From NCBI RefSeq assembly GCF_030272615.1, contig NC_081409.1:475162573-475226572 (forward strand): a stretch of 64,000 nt of DNA, given 5' to 3'. Positions 1 through 12,765 of the stretch are shown piece by piece; the first letter of the stretch is position 1, and each line of letters begins with the position of its first letter. The notes under the pieces were generated by a model. It saw only the letters and a list, made by a program, of their open reading frames with translations. It did not search any database and was not told the DNA's origin. Origin of the DNA: Cryptomeria japonica (lineage: Eukaryota > Streptophyta > Pinopsida > Cupressales > Cupressaceae). A program made the translations under genes and the position numbers.

Positions 1-1
1 A

Positions 2-1291
2 TGTAAAATTCATCTTAAAAACAAGTAATCAATTAGAAGAAAAAGGGAAATCACAAATCCCTCCTAACCAAAGAATTTAACAAATAAGACAATAGAATAA
101 CACAATCAAGCAAATAGGAATTAAAATAACCAAATCAAATCAAAACTCCCTATCCCAAGATCGCATATTTCTTCCATTGCTCTTCTCCTCTTCGTGGTAT
201 GATGGCTCTCAAATATTGCGCTAGTAACCTGCAAGTGACACAAAGATTCAAAGTTCATGATTCAGAGTAATTGTTCAAGATTGAGGAAGATTGAAAATGG
301 AGATTGAATGCTTAGTTTATAGAATTTTGGATGATATTGATTGAAAGATGGAACAAATTGATCAAGAGGTGGAACTCGGGTGAGCTCTCATGAAAATTGA
401 TAGTTGAACTGTTGATTGTAGGAGTGAAACTCAATAGATTGAATAGATTAATTGAGTCAACTGATTGAGAAAAAGCTGACTGAAGGGAAAAAAGAATGAT
501 TGGAGGAAATAAAGAGGATGACAAAGAAAGCTTAATTTAGAAAAAGCTAACTGAAAGATGGAAATAGAAGTTGAAGAGATAAATGATTTAATTAATTAAT
601 TGGTTTAATTAATTAATTTAACATGTGCTTACATTTAGATTTAGATTTTCAATTTAATCTTTGCATGAGATTTTAATTCAAATAATTGAATTTATTAATT
701 CAATTTAGCATTTGAATATATTTAGAACTTGACTTTGATTTTCAATTTGGTTTTTGAAATCATGCACATATATTTGAATTTGGAAGAAATTAGAAAAATA
801 TGAAATTAAATGAAATTAGAATTTGGGGATTTGGAAATGGAAGAATTAATTAGCTTTAATTAAATAATTTAAAGAAACTATTTAATTATTTAGAAATTGA
901 ATTTTAACTAAATAATAAAGATTATTTAATTTAAAGGATTAAATCACAATTAATTAAATAATAAATATTTAATTAACATTTAGAAGAGAGTTGAATGATT
1001 AGATGATTGGAGATAGAAATTGAATAATTAGTAATTTTTAAATAATAAAGATTATTTAAATTGGGGAATTAATTAGAATTAATTAAATAATAAATATTTA
1101 ATTAATATTAGAAATTGATTAAAATGATTAAATGATGATAGAAATAGAAGATAGAATAATTAGTAAGATGGTGAGGAAATATGAAATTAGAAGAATATGA
1201 TTAATTAAATGAATTAAATAATTAAATAATTATTTAACTAATTAGAAGAATAATTAGTACATGATCAATGAGACATTTTTAGGTGTCTACA
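2..1291 (-). repeat. LTR of a Tat/Athila-like Ty3/gypsy element, minus strand
   Basis: Read on the minus strand it starts TGTAGACACC at 1291 and ends TTTACA at the window edge. It matches the LTR at 42368-43497 across its length: the same opening, the same AT-rich block with many AATTAATTAAAT-type runs, and the same 3' part around the GAGAGCCA motif. No purine-rich tract sits next to 1291, unlike the related LTRs at 32148 and 42368. It may therefore be a 5' or solo LTR whose element lies outside the window. The far end is inferred because it coincides with the window start. Confidence 0.7.
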
Positions 1292-1658
1292 AGGATCTTA
1301 TGACTTCGATTGAAAAAGTAAAAGGGAAGATCGAGAAGGGGAGAACCATGACTGCAAGTAGAAAAGTTCCCTTCACTATGTGTCATGAAAGAAAGGATAA
1401 AAAGATTACAAAGAAAAGAAAAGTTCACTAAGTAATTCTAAGTATCACAAGAAGGAAAGTATGGGCGAAGTGTATGCCCCCATGTTAAAGTGATCGCACG
1501 CGCCCTATCGGGAGCGATTGCTTTAAGGTAGGATACACCCAAAAGAGAGAAAAGAAAGGGGGCGTGTTATCGCAAGGATTTAGCCCCCAATCAAGGTATA
1601 AATCCAATGATAGTGAATACAAAACATGAGGTAGTGTGCTTTCCTTGGGGTCAGTATG
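1292..1658. other. Non-coding stretch between two elements
   Basis: No open frame or known motif was found. The GCCCCC-type runs around 1480-1590 resemble the untranslated 3' internal region of Tat/Athila elements. This DNA was continuous with 29499 onwards before element E1 inserted. Confidence 0.4.
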
Positions 1659-3103
1659 CTGTATGTAATGCCCGCCAAAATACCCTAAAGAGACTAAACA
1701 AGAATATGCAAATGGAGATAATTTTTTTTTTCTTAATTAACATCTAATAACAACTAATGCAACACATAACATCTCCATATATATACATTTATTAATCAAT
1801 TAACCAATATGAACATACATCATTTCTCATTTCATCAAGTAACTTAAGCGAAAATACTCAACATCGTCAACCTTTCCATAGGGTACTTCAACATCATTAC
1901 TTAATTCATTACCACAATAACATACTACAAATGATAGGTATATTTCATCTTCATTAATGCACCATATTATAATTTCCCAACCATGAGACATGAAACCTAC
2001 AACATTACTTATTCCTCATGATATGCATAATTCCCTTTCTACTAATGAATCTATATGAATCATTCATCTTTACTAGATCCAATTAACACCTTCTAACATA
2101 TTCATCTATTAACCTACGATTATTCCTCTTTCAAGATTATCTAACATTCTAACTTTCCTCTAAACATTCCATGAGATAATACAACTATACCATAATGCAA
2201 ATCCATTCTATTCCAACCATAATCCATTTATATCCATGATTCAGAATATCGCATCTCTACAATAGTACAATTACAATTATGTCTTAATTCTAATTCCAAC
2301 AACAATTAATCTTAAAAATATGAGTACATTAAATACATCATGAGCATAGATATTTCTACTACAAGAATCCATCTACTATATACAAGAATATTACATTACA
2401 TGCATTCCATCTTATTCATTAGATAATCTGCTATAAGGTACATCCATAGTCCATCATGAAGAAGAATCCAAGAAAACATCCCAATGGCTAAAAAGAACCA
2501 ACCTCCTGACCATGTGGAACCAAAAGAACAACCCCCCATGCTAGGAGATGACACAAGGTCCCAAAACATACTCTAAACCTAAGATGGAACCTATAACCAA
2601 GGAAACTAATCACACAAGGACTCTCAAGCAAGAACTCACACAATACAACAAGAATGAACTCCCAGAGGCATAAAACTCATCAAGACATAAATGCATCCGA
2701 TAAGCATAATCATAAATCATAAAGGGGAAACACATTTAGGAGTGGAGTGTCATCACAAGCCATCCTCAAAACATAATAACATAATAATACAAGGCACTAG
2801 CCTGATGGACATGTGGAGCCATCTCAACCTATGAGAGACAAAGGGAGTTTAGCTTACCTGGTGTAGGAGTACCTAAGCACCAAGAGGGTACAAGAAGATA
2901 AAATAAAATTCATGATTAAATTCAATTCACATTTGAGTTTTTATGTTAATTTTAAGTCACGGTGAATCAATATGTAAGGCTAATTAGAGCCATTTGTAAA
3001 AAAATGTCAAATTGTCCTAGTTAAGGTCTTAATTGGTCAAATGGTTAAAAATTGTGAAATGACCCTTGAAATAGTAATAAGCATGTATAAGATTGTTAAA
3101 TGG

Positions 3104-4179
3104 TCATTTGGACATGTATTGAAGGTTTTTATAAAACCATGAAGTCATTTGTGTAAAAGTGTAAAAGTTGTCAACTTGACAACAAAATATTGTCAAGCCA
3201 GGTTGCAAAAATGCAACAAAAGTTGCAAAAGGGGTTAAAAGTTGGCTATGAGAGGCTTTTGTAAGGTAAAAACTCACCAGTAGTCTATAAAAAGGCATTT
3301 TATGGTCGTTCCAAAGGAGAAAAAAAAGAAAGGGAAGAAAGGAGAATATTTTGGATACATTTTGGTGCATTCTACTATTGTTATTTTGATTGGCTTTCCA
3401 GTTTTTATGTTGGTTACAGGCCTTGTACAACCATGTATGGCTTGGAAACCTTTGTATATGTATAATGAATAGTTATATATGTGAATTAAATTTCTTTTCC
3501 TTTTTTTTTGGATTGATTATGTTTAGAAATGAAGAAGATATGGAATATTTTGTGAAAGTTGTTAATTGCAGATTTGATATTTCCTGAGAACAGTCATGTT
3601 ACAGCATATGGTATGAACTCATATGGGATGATTATGACCTCTAAATAGATTTATTGGAAATATATGTGAATCCTATTTCTTTTCCTATTGGTCTGAGGCA
3701 TTTTTGTTTATATTTGTGGAAGTTATGAAGATTTTGGTGAAAACTGGTTTTAAACTATCTTCAATGGAGTTGCAGGCAATGATTTGTCTTTATATAATGA
3801 TTTAACCATTGGAAAATTTAATGGATTACATATTATGAAATTAAATCCATAAAGGGTTCATGTGAAATTGGTTTTGGATCATTTGGATTAGTTTTTTGAA
3901 ATATATTTGATGCCCTAGGTGGGTTGGGTATGCACATGCTTTGTTTGGGGACAACAGAAATGGGTCTCAATGCAGCGGACATAACTTTTAATCTAATTGT
4001 TGGATCTGGATAATTTTTGGATATGTTGTTTGTAAATAAGTTATTTAGGGTCAGACCAAAGGGATTGAGGTTTTTTTATCTGGTTAGAGAGTTATAGACC
4101 TATGTGTATAGGTCTATCCAAGGGGACAACAAGTTGGCAAGTTTGATACTTAGATTATGTTTTCTTGATTGATTGTTGA
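3104..4179. other. S1 LTR interior, no gene seen
   Basis: AT-rich U3-R-like sequence. The ATTTGATGCCCTAG and GGTCTCAATGCAG blocks near 3905-3975 recur at 41401-41470 in the related LTR. Short open frames here are not conserved between the two copies. Confidence 0.6.
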
Positions 4180-4904
4180 AGTATTGTCATGCCCAACTCT
4201 TGGGCACGAACGGGAAATTTTTTTTTTAAAATACTTAACTAATTATCGGCTAACTAAATTAAAATAATGCAACTTTGGTTTGGTCGAAACTACATTTGTG
4301 CCAATCTGGTAATTAAGTTCGATTTAGTAATAAGGATAACTAAGTTATTCCATGCGCTAAAATTTCTCCCAAAAAAGAAACTCACTAAGCTTCATTAATA
4401 AATAATTAAAAGTTCAAGTGTAACGATAAATTTCAAATTTAAGCGTTTTAAATTTTATCCTATCTTCTTATCCACTAAAATTTTTAAGTTAATATTCATC
4501 GTAATTTAAAACACCTTATTTAATTGAGACCCCCATAGTTTAAAATTACGTTATAATCATATACTTAATTTTGGCCCTCTTTGGCCCTACAAAATCTTAG
4601 TGTTTGCACCCCTTTTTTTTTTTTTTAAATCTAGTCCACCTAGGCAATTAAATCATTTTATAACGTTTCTTCTTATAAAAATTTTTCTAACTCATTAATA
4701 ATTTAAAAGGGAAATTAACATTTCCTAATTCAAAAAAAAAAAAATGATATATGAGTCCGGTTAAATAAAGAAATTTAACTCCTCTTGGAATTAAATCCAC
4801 TCTTAAAAAAAAACCCTTATAAAGTTCTTCTACATATGCCCAACATTGTAGGACTTAATTTAACAAAATTTATTCCTATTAAATACCATTTTAAGACTGC
4901 TTTT

Positions 4905-4972
<68 letters not shown>

Positions 4973-5030
4973 GTATATATATATATGGACACATATATAT
5001 ATACACATATATATATATATGTTTTATAAA
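4905..5030. repeat. TA/CATA microsatellite
   Basis: Runs of alternating TA interrupted by GTATA and CACATA. Open frames of tyrosine-isoleucine repeats on both strands are by-products of this repeat. Confidence 0.95.
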
Positions 5031-5104
5031 ATCATTTATATGTTTAGTTATAAACCCCCATATATCAAAAGAAAACTCACATGTTGATTTAAATTGAGAG
5101 TGTT

Positions 5105-5132
5105 GCCCTAACCCGAAAATTAGGGTTAGGGC
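5105..5132. repeat. Inverted repeat with telomere-like core
   Basis: GCCCTAACCC (5105-5114) and GGGTTAGGGC (5123-5132) are perfect inverted copies around an 8-bp spacer. The arms contain TTAGGG-type telomeric motif, but there is no tandem telomere array. Confidence 0.85.
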
Positions 5133-5189
5133 GAACACGTTAATGCCCCAAAACTTTCCCTTTTTTTTGTGTATGGGTTGAGAGCAAGG

Positions 5190-5630
5190 AAAGGGGGTCA
5201 GCGGCCAAGGCACCCGCGTGCAGGGCCGAACCCCGCTGCCGAGCCCTCTGTCCGTTGTTCTCTCTCTTTATTTTTGAGTTTCGAGTTACAGCCTGGGCGG
5301 GGTAAACAGAAGCGGCGCTTGTTTTACCCACGGCGCGGGAGGCGAAGGCGGAGCGATGGACGGAAAAACCCGCAACCAACCCTAGCGCCCCCTTTTTTTT
5401 GTTTGTTTATTTAATGCGAAGTCTGCGGGTAGCGGAGGGAGGAGACGCGGGGTTCTGCGGAGAGAGGAGATGGGGAGGCGGGCTCCAGCAGCGCGGGGCA
5501 CCGCCGCTGCGGACGGCGCCGCCGCAGGCTACGGCTCCCGCAGGCTGCGGCGTCGCCGCCCGCAGTCTGCGGGGCGCCGCAGGCTGCGGCCGCCGCCGCC
5601 CAGCGCTGCGGCCCGCAATAACCTAGCCCC
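5190..5630. repeat. GC-rich island with short palindromes
   Basis: This block is sharply richer in G+C than anything else in the window. Between about 5520 and 5600 the palindrome CCGCAGGCTGCGG (6+1+6) and one-base variants occur about four times, with GCCGCCGC runs between. Frames through it are alanine/arginine/proline low complexity with no family resemblance. TA microsatellites lie on both sides. Confidence 0.8.
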
Positions 5631-5670
5631 TTCTTTGTTGTTAGATGTTTGTTTTCGCAGGCTTTAAAAA

Positions 5671-5718
5671 AAACGTTTATTTCACTGGGCAGTAAAAACG
5701 TTTATTTCACTGGGCAGT
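5671..5718. repeat. 25-bp tandem duplication
   Basis: The unit AAACGTTTATTTCACTGGGC plus AGT occurs at 5671-5693 and 5696-5718, with two A bases between the copies. Confidence 0.95.
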
Positions 5719-5726
5719 ATTTGTGT

Positions 5727-6065
5727 TATATATATATTTTTTTAATAACATCATTGTAAATAAATATATATATATATATATATATGTTTATACATGTGTA
5801 TATAATCTGGTAAAAATAAAAATGCATAAGGTTTTCTGTTTTGAAACAGGTAGTTTTTTTTGAAAATGAATAAATATATATATATATGTATATATATATA
5901 AATATATATGTATATATATATATATCCATATCTATATTTGATATACTTAATCATATTATCAGTTTACTCCTCTTTTTTTTTTGGGTAATATCAGATCTGG
6001 AAAAGTATTATTTCTCTTTTTTTTTTTTTTTTAAAACAGATTCTTCTTAAATGATTCTTAATGGT

Positions 6066-6112
<47 letters not shown>
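5727..6112. repeat. TA microsatellite blocks
   Basis: TA runs at about 5727-5786, 5874-5926 and 6070-6112, the last almost uninterrupted. The sequence between them is AT-rich and non-coding. Confidence 0.95.
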
Positions 6113-6115
<3 letters not shown>

Positions 6116-9100
6116 AAAAGGACCGGTTTAACAAGATTGTCAGATCTTCTTGCTGTTTTAAAATATTATCAGAACTGTATCTAGAACCAGTTTGTCCAAT
6201 CAACATTTAAAAGTAATAAATATTAAAAGCTAAATATTCTTTTGTTTTCTTGCAAAGAAAAAACTAATATAACAAATTTCATTTCTGCAATGAACAGAAA
6301 AATTAAAGACTGTTTTTACTTAAGTTTACAGCAGCCTAACATTGTAAAGAACATGTAGCATTAAAATCCATTTTCTTGCAGAAATCTTAATAAATGTAAT
6401 GGCTTCACTTTCTTTTGTAAGACATAAAAATTTTCATACAATCAAATGTATTACTTCTTTCATTTGCAACTATCCAAAATAGGGAAAACATCATGTATTT
6501 CATTAGCAAGGTAGATACAAAATTATTATGGGTACCAAATAACATGAATACAAATGGGATGAAATCCCAACAATGTTTCTTCTCTACATAGTAACTTAAA
6601 AATAATACAACTCTTTTTTTGAAGAGAACACTACAAGTGCTCACTTTGCATCTTTTACACCAACTATTACATTAAATCTATCCTTCTCCTTTTTTTGAAA
6701 AGACAAAATCTTTTTGCAACACAAAAACAGCAGTTTAGTTCTTCAATCCTTCTTTTCCCATTCCCATGCAACCTGCATTAAAACACATTTTTGACCATGG
6801 GAAGCTCACCTCCCAGCCTAGGCTTACTAGAAGCCACCCCCGAGCTTGGAGAACCAAGCACTAGATGGGTTACAAACATGCAAACCCCACAACAAACATA
6901 GAAACACATTTACATTCAAATATCCCTTCCCAAGCTACACATTCACCACTTTCATGGTGACTCTTCCATGGGTGGAAGTGGACCAAGTACCTATGGGGAG
7001 AATGCATGCCAAAACAATACAACTTAAGCCACCTCATGGCAACACAAATGCAACCAAAAATACTTCCTCATTTCCTTATGCCCCCCAAAAGGCTCATGGC
7101 CATATTTACTCCCCTTATGACCCCCAAATGCATACACAAGGCTATGCATCAAGGGTCACCAAGGACACCCTTGAGAACACTCTCCATGAGGAGAGCCTCT
7201 CACCCATGGCTGTCATACTCCTTCCACCCCAAGATCTTCCTACCCTCCCAAAGATAGGAGATCTTGGACACTCCCAAAAACAACAAGAAACACAAACAAA
7301 CACATAGAAAAGAAAACTACACATTTTAACTTCAATACAAAAACTTCATAAAACACAATTTTTCAAGCAACTCTTTTCTTTTACAAAACAACATAAACTA
7401 ACATTTACAACATAACAAGAGGAAGAAGGGAGTAACCAACCTTATTCTGCCAAAAGGTTTGCTAAACTTAGTTGGGGATGAGCTGCCCAATTCCACACTA
7501 ACTTTCTCCAAATTCCACCAAAAATGCTAAACTCCTACTAACTTTCTCAAAACAAGCATAATCTCCAAGAAAGGAGAGTGGGTGATTACTCACTAAGTTT
7601 CCAAATTCTTGCCTAAGAAGGTCTCTCACACACTTCCCAACCCCTTGGGTGAGGTGTGAGTTCCCATTGGTTGCCCTTCCCAAACTCTTGCACATTACTC
7701 AAATTGGAAAGGGAAAAGGTGGAAGAAGATGGGGAAGAGAGTTTAACTTCTAAAAGGAAGGTTCTCTATCCTAGGAAGAACTTCCTAAGTTGAATTTTCG
7801 TGCATCTTGAAAACACCACTTTTTGAAGTGACTACATAGTCACATGGGAGAAGCCACATGTTGCAAAATGCCCCTAACCCATAGGTATACCCTTTGGACC
7901 TTTGGAAAAGCCTAAAAACTTACCCTAGGAGTCCATTAAACCCTTTGGAAACCCAACTGAAGTTTACCTACGGGTCAAACTTGAGTTGACCACTCCCAAG
8001 ACTCCCTACCCAAGGCAGATTTGGGACCACACTCATGTTTTTGAATGGCTTTGGTAGAAACAAAACTCCCTCCAAGAGACAAGTCAAAATCAATGACACT
8101 TAATCAGCACATGTGTCAAGTGACACAACAAAAATACAATATAAAAATCACACATGGAATTTGTCTCTTGAAGGATTACACATATACACATAAATTAATT
8201 TTTACATTCAAGCATTATACACATCACAAATAAAATACATTACAAGGGGAGGGGTGTTGTCTCTCCAAATAGACAACTCCCGGCTTAACAAACACACATT
8301 GGTCTAGGCTTGGTTCTCCATTAAATTCCATGGTCACATGGATAATTTTCCTGCGCATCTCAATTAACACATTAGTAACTCCAAATAATCACAATTATAC
8401 ATAATCAAATACATGGATTTCATTACACATCAAACACTCACACATTAGGCAACAGTAATTTAATATCTCATTTGTTACAAATTCAATTTCACATAAGCAA
8501 TTAACATAATTTCCCAAAAATGAATCATTCATAAATATGCATCATTTTTCTTTCATCAAAATAAAATCCTGCAAATTTCCCATAATGACATTCACCATCA
8601 TAATGTAATTCTATTCTAGTAACATATCTAAAGTTTCATAATCATTATGCATGAAATAAAACATCAACAAATGTCAGTGTGATCCAAATCATGGAATCAT
8701 ATAAGTTCTAAGTCCATAATGCATAAAATAAAGCATCCATAATAGTCTCAATATGCAAATAACTGAAAATGTCAAACTGAATCGGGGTAGGGCCTCACAA
8801 GTATGATGAAATATGTCTCTAATGAATTGTTCTCATGACGAAAATATGGATGGATCAGCATGATTCTAGAGTTGTGATTGGTTTTCCAGAATGCTCTGCA
8901 TCATTACCGTATTCACGACCTTCTCATGCTTATATTAAAACATCCTCCATATGACTAAGTCATGAGGCACAAATCAATTTATCATCTTATTAATTAATCT
9001 AACTACCCAACCCATCAATTATTAGGTTATCACTTATTTACAATCATGAAAAACTCCAATGTGCCCTGATGGCCTAGACTTCATGCATCCTTACAAGGAA

Positions 9101-10341
9101 CCTCATGCAAGCCTATCTCTCATGACCCTGATCATCACAAGGAAGCCCAGTCCTCCTAACATGGCCCAACAAAAAAATGCAAGAGGCTCTACCAACATAA
9201 TTACATGAAAATAGTACTCAATATAGCAAAAAAATTCCACACATACTCACAACATATGCAAGGCTACAACAACATCAATATAGAAAAATGAGCCTCTTGG
9301 CTCGCAATAGACAAAGGCAAATCAAGCCATCAAATGCTGCCATCAAAATAAAAGATAACATCACAGCAAGGCCTACCCACTTGCTGGCCTAAAACAACAT
9401 AATAATCATCTCAAACATCCATGGCCTATCCACATGGAAGATAGTCTAAAATATCCACAATGGCGTAGAGAAGTAAAAATACTTAAACCATAAAAATACA
9501 TCAAAACTGATCAAACTCAAAACTAGAAAATATTAACAGACCTCAACTAAAGCCTCTAGTACAAAAATCAATTAGGGAATATACCTAAAAAATGACCAAA
9601 ACTAAGAAAACACAAAACACAGATAGTTTAGCGCTTTTGTCCCATAGAACAGTGCTTTTGTCAAAAAGAACATCGATTTCATTACATAGAACAACCCTTT
9701 CATTTCCAGAATCACGCATATGTATCCTGAGACAACGCATTTATACCCAGATTTGCACTTATGCCTTCTGAAACAATGCTTATGCTACGTGGAAAAGTGT
9801 AAATACAAAACATAACATCACTTTTACATATTAAAACAATGCTTTTACGGAAACAACGCATTTACACAAAACTTATAGAAAACTCATAAAACTTATGGGT
9901 AAAATAATAAAATCCAGACTTAACCAAAGGGCTCAAAAAATATATGAATAGTGGCACCTAGAAACAAGGAATACATAGATATAAATAAAATAAATCAACT
10001 CAGACTATAAACCAAGATTCAATCAAATGCCTTCACAACACAATACATATAAAACCACTGACAAAACTCTCAGAGAAGCCAATGAAGACAAACCCAAACA
10101 ATCCGAAACTGAAAGACTCATAAGGGGAAAAACCATTCAACTCCCATACAAACAAAGATTTATCAACCAGAGATTTCCACAAGAAATTCACAGAGCCATA
10201 GAGCCAAGAAATGACATACACAAGAAAAACCAATATATATATATCCAACAACTATATAAAAAAGCCAAATAATATAAGGTTTCCTCCCCAAATATTAATC
10301 TTCAAAAATAATAAAACTATAGAATAACATAATACTTCATC

Positions 10342-10641
10342 TCAAACCCAAAACATTTGTAGACACAATGCATACACAAAGAAACCATTAAAACCAAAAT
10401 GCAAAAGTAAAAGATCTCTAACCTGCAACCCGAAGTAATGGAATGAAGCTAAAGAAGAGCTTCCACAAGGCCAAACAAAAATCAAACCAAGCTCCAGCCA
10501 AAACCAAGAGTGAAGAAATCCAAAACCAAGGAAGAAAGCTTGTTCGAGAATTTTCCAGAGAATAGCCAACCTGAAAAACCTCATGGGAATGAAAATAAAA
10601 AGCAATAATAATCCAAAAACCCTAGCCTCAATCTCGGCCAA
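10342..10641 (-). CDS. Small hydrophobic open frame inside E1 3' LTR (99 aa)
   Basis: It begins MAEIEARVFGLL and is rich in Leu, Phe and Trp, with one or two possible membrane-spanning stretches. An uninterrupted 99-aa counterpart sits at 24373-24672 in the other LTR, differing at roughly 14 residues. LTR copies are identical at insertion, so shared presence alone proves nothing. Still, both have stayed open while the neighbouring pol frames collected many stops. It lies on the sense strand of E1. I recognise no family, and it may be chance. Confidence 0.3.
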   Translation of the reverse strand: MAEIEARVFGLLLLFIFIPMRFFRLAILWKILEQAFFLGFGFLHSWFWLELGLIFVWPCGSSSLASFHYFGLQVRDLLLLHFGFNGFFVYALCLQMFWV

Positions 10642-11858
10642 TAAAACTATTCCATTTTGGAATATATTTTACCAACCCACCATATATTATAATTTATTCT
10701 GCCATTTTGAGTTTAGCCAATGAGAGTAAAGGTTAGGTAAAGTAAATATAAAATATACTTATCCAGCTAAGTGGGAATGTTTTATTATTATTTTAATTTA
10801 ATGTGTTCATACACCCCACTTATGAAATAAAGGTCAAACTATTAAATAAACATAAGCTATAAATAAATAATCCAAATGGGGACTAAAATCAAATAAACCC
10901 AAAAGCTAATAAAATAAATTAAAGAACCAAATACATATAAAATATCAAATAAATATTAAACCATAGAAAGTCAAATAAATAATTAAATAATCAAATACCA
11001 TTAAAGATTAAATCACAAAAATAAAATAAATCTTAAACAACAATAAAGCTTACCAAATATTAAAGAATCATAAAATCAATAAACGTTAATTATCAAATAA
11101 ATATAAATATCAAATAGTTAAATATTTAAAACTACTAAATTAAATACATTAAAATAAACAATACTAAATATAAAACCACACATTAAGAGCCACATAATTA
11201 CTCTAACATAATCAAGTAAATCAACAGACATATACCGAACTCACAATACCAAAAAGACCAAGCTTACTAACTGGCAAGGCAAATTATGCCAAGACGTTGA
11301 CTACTCATGGTGAACAACTTACACCTAGAGTATGTGAGGGGAAACTCATGCCATCTCTGAACCACATAAGTCATTGGAACTAAAGACACACTTAGACCTG
11401 TGAAGCCAGGTGGAGTCGATGTTTGGTACCTACAAAATCCTGCAACCACAAAATGACAATACCACATATACATATACATATATAGAACAAGCAAGTGATA
11501 GAGAATCGCAATGACACATACCACTCACAGTGAGTGAAATGGAATCGTCTCTATCATGATGATAGTCAAACAATAGTTAAACACATCTCATAAACATCTC
11601 ATCAAATGTAATCATGAGCTAGGGTTGGCATAATCATAATCATCATCAAAACCATGATAAATCTAATCTATCAATAAACCATCACAAAGTGAGCATATAA
11701 AATCCATCAAGTACATATATCATCAAATCACATGATCAAACATGATAGTACCAACATCCATATAGATAATCAAAATAGAATATGTCCAATAGTGTCTAAA
11801 ATCAATAATAAGTCACTAAAGCACATGAGTAATCATCATCCAAATCATCAAATATAGT

Positions 11859-12765
11859 TGTTAGTGAACAGATTTGTCCTTTTTACAAATGATCAATCTT
11901 GAGCTCTGTTGCCTTATTTTAAGAACAAGTGTTTCACTAAACAGTTGGGTAAGTGTTGTTCGAATCACTTCCCTCTGAATTTTGTGTAGGTACAGCTCCC
12001 TATCTCAATTTTTCAAGGAATGCTCTAAACTATTTATTTTTTAATAGTAGCTTTTAACCCGAAAGCATGTAAGGCTTCCTACTTCATTCTTGGATGAGAG
12101 GCTAATATTTCACACATGTTTCAAAAAGAAGAAAGCAATTTTTCCTATCTTTTCAATATATGAGATGACAGCAACTGAAACAAAGTTTAGTACACCATTT
12201 CCACAAGTTTAATAAAGAATGAACAGATTTAAGAAACTAAATCTGTTTCCAAACATGAACCTTCTCAAGAAGTAAACAAATACTCAAAGGAAAGAACATC
12301 AAAAGAATAATAATTTTCTGTAATGGAAAGATCATTACTGTTATTTGATCAAATAAACATATGCAAAGATATGTATCAACACAGATTCAAAACACACAGA
12401 TTTTCCCTCTCCCAAGAACAATATGATCAGTCTATATATATACATTCTAATGCAACAAAGGCATGAAAAATACATCTACAAATCTTCTTCCATTCCAGAT
12501 TTAGTAGTCCGATTCTTCCTTCAACAAAACAAAAAATACACCAAAAACCAGCCAAAAACCCAAAATTGGTCACTAAATCTAACCCCTATACTATCTAATT
12601 TTCTTTAATTTATAGTTTTGAACAGGGGAGGTCTCCCTAAAAACTCGACCACCCCCGTAAACAGTTATGAAACCAACAAGAAGTATTTTGGGACAGATGT
12701 CCCGAAGTCTTTGCATAACCAAGAGAAATTACAAAAATAAAAGAAACCAGCCCTAAATTAATGCA
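11859..12765. other. U1 left end, non-coding
   Basis: It lies downstream of the U1 frame on the minus strand. AT-rich, with TGAACAG near both 11865 and 12219. Nothing else was recognised. Confidence 0.5.

Larger units (their letters stand above)
4185..8799 (-). mobile_element. S2: 4.6-kb LTR-like insertion inside S1
   Basis: AGTAT flanks it at 4180-4184 and 8800-8804. The ends are imperfect inverted copies (TGTCATGCCC and GGGCCTCACA), the form seen at the ends of the E1 LTRs. No internal LTR pair, PBS or coding domain was found, so a very long solo LTR is the simplest reading. The minus orientation is inferred from the GGGCATGACA-type end, which normally precedes the PBS in this group. It contains TA microsatellites, a hairpin, a GC-rich palindrome cluster (5190-5630), and an AT-rich non-coding remainder (6120-8799). 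Confidence 0.7.
2859..8903 (+). mobile_element. S1: solo LTR of a TGGTG-type family, carrying insertion S2
   Basis: It is flanked by TTACC at 2854-2858 and 8904-8908. The matching uninterrupted site is present in the other E1 LTR at about 22962. It opens TGGTGTAGGAG and closes CTCTGCATCA. The same termini and diverged interior occur at 40378-41904. Without S2 it is about 1.4 kb, close to the 1.5 kb of that relative. A TATA-like CTATAAAAAGG lies near 3288. No internal region remains, so it is a solo LTR. Confidence 0.85.

Noticed and set aside
5105-5132. Interstitial telomere tract
   Set aside because: Only single TTAGGG-type units in an inverted repeat, not a tandem array.
4785-5213. Tyrosine/isoleucine-repeat open frames on both strands
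   Set aside because: They are translations of the TA microsatellite, with no conserved protein features. The same applies to 5726-5954 and 27503-27859.
5140-5667. Several Ala/Arg/Pro-rich open frames in the GC-rich block
   Set aside because: High G+C removes stop codons from every frame. The residues follow the palindromic repeats and match no family.
6846-7307. 153-aa open frame inside S2
   Set aside because: No domain resemblance and no second copy to test it. It lies in an LTR-like insertion with no other coding sequence.
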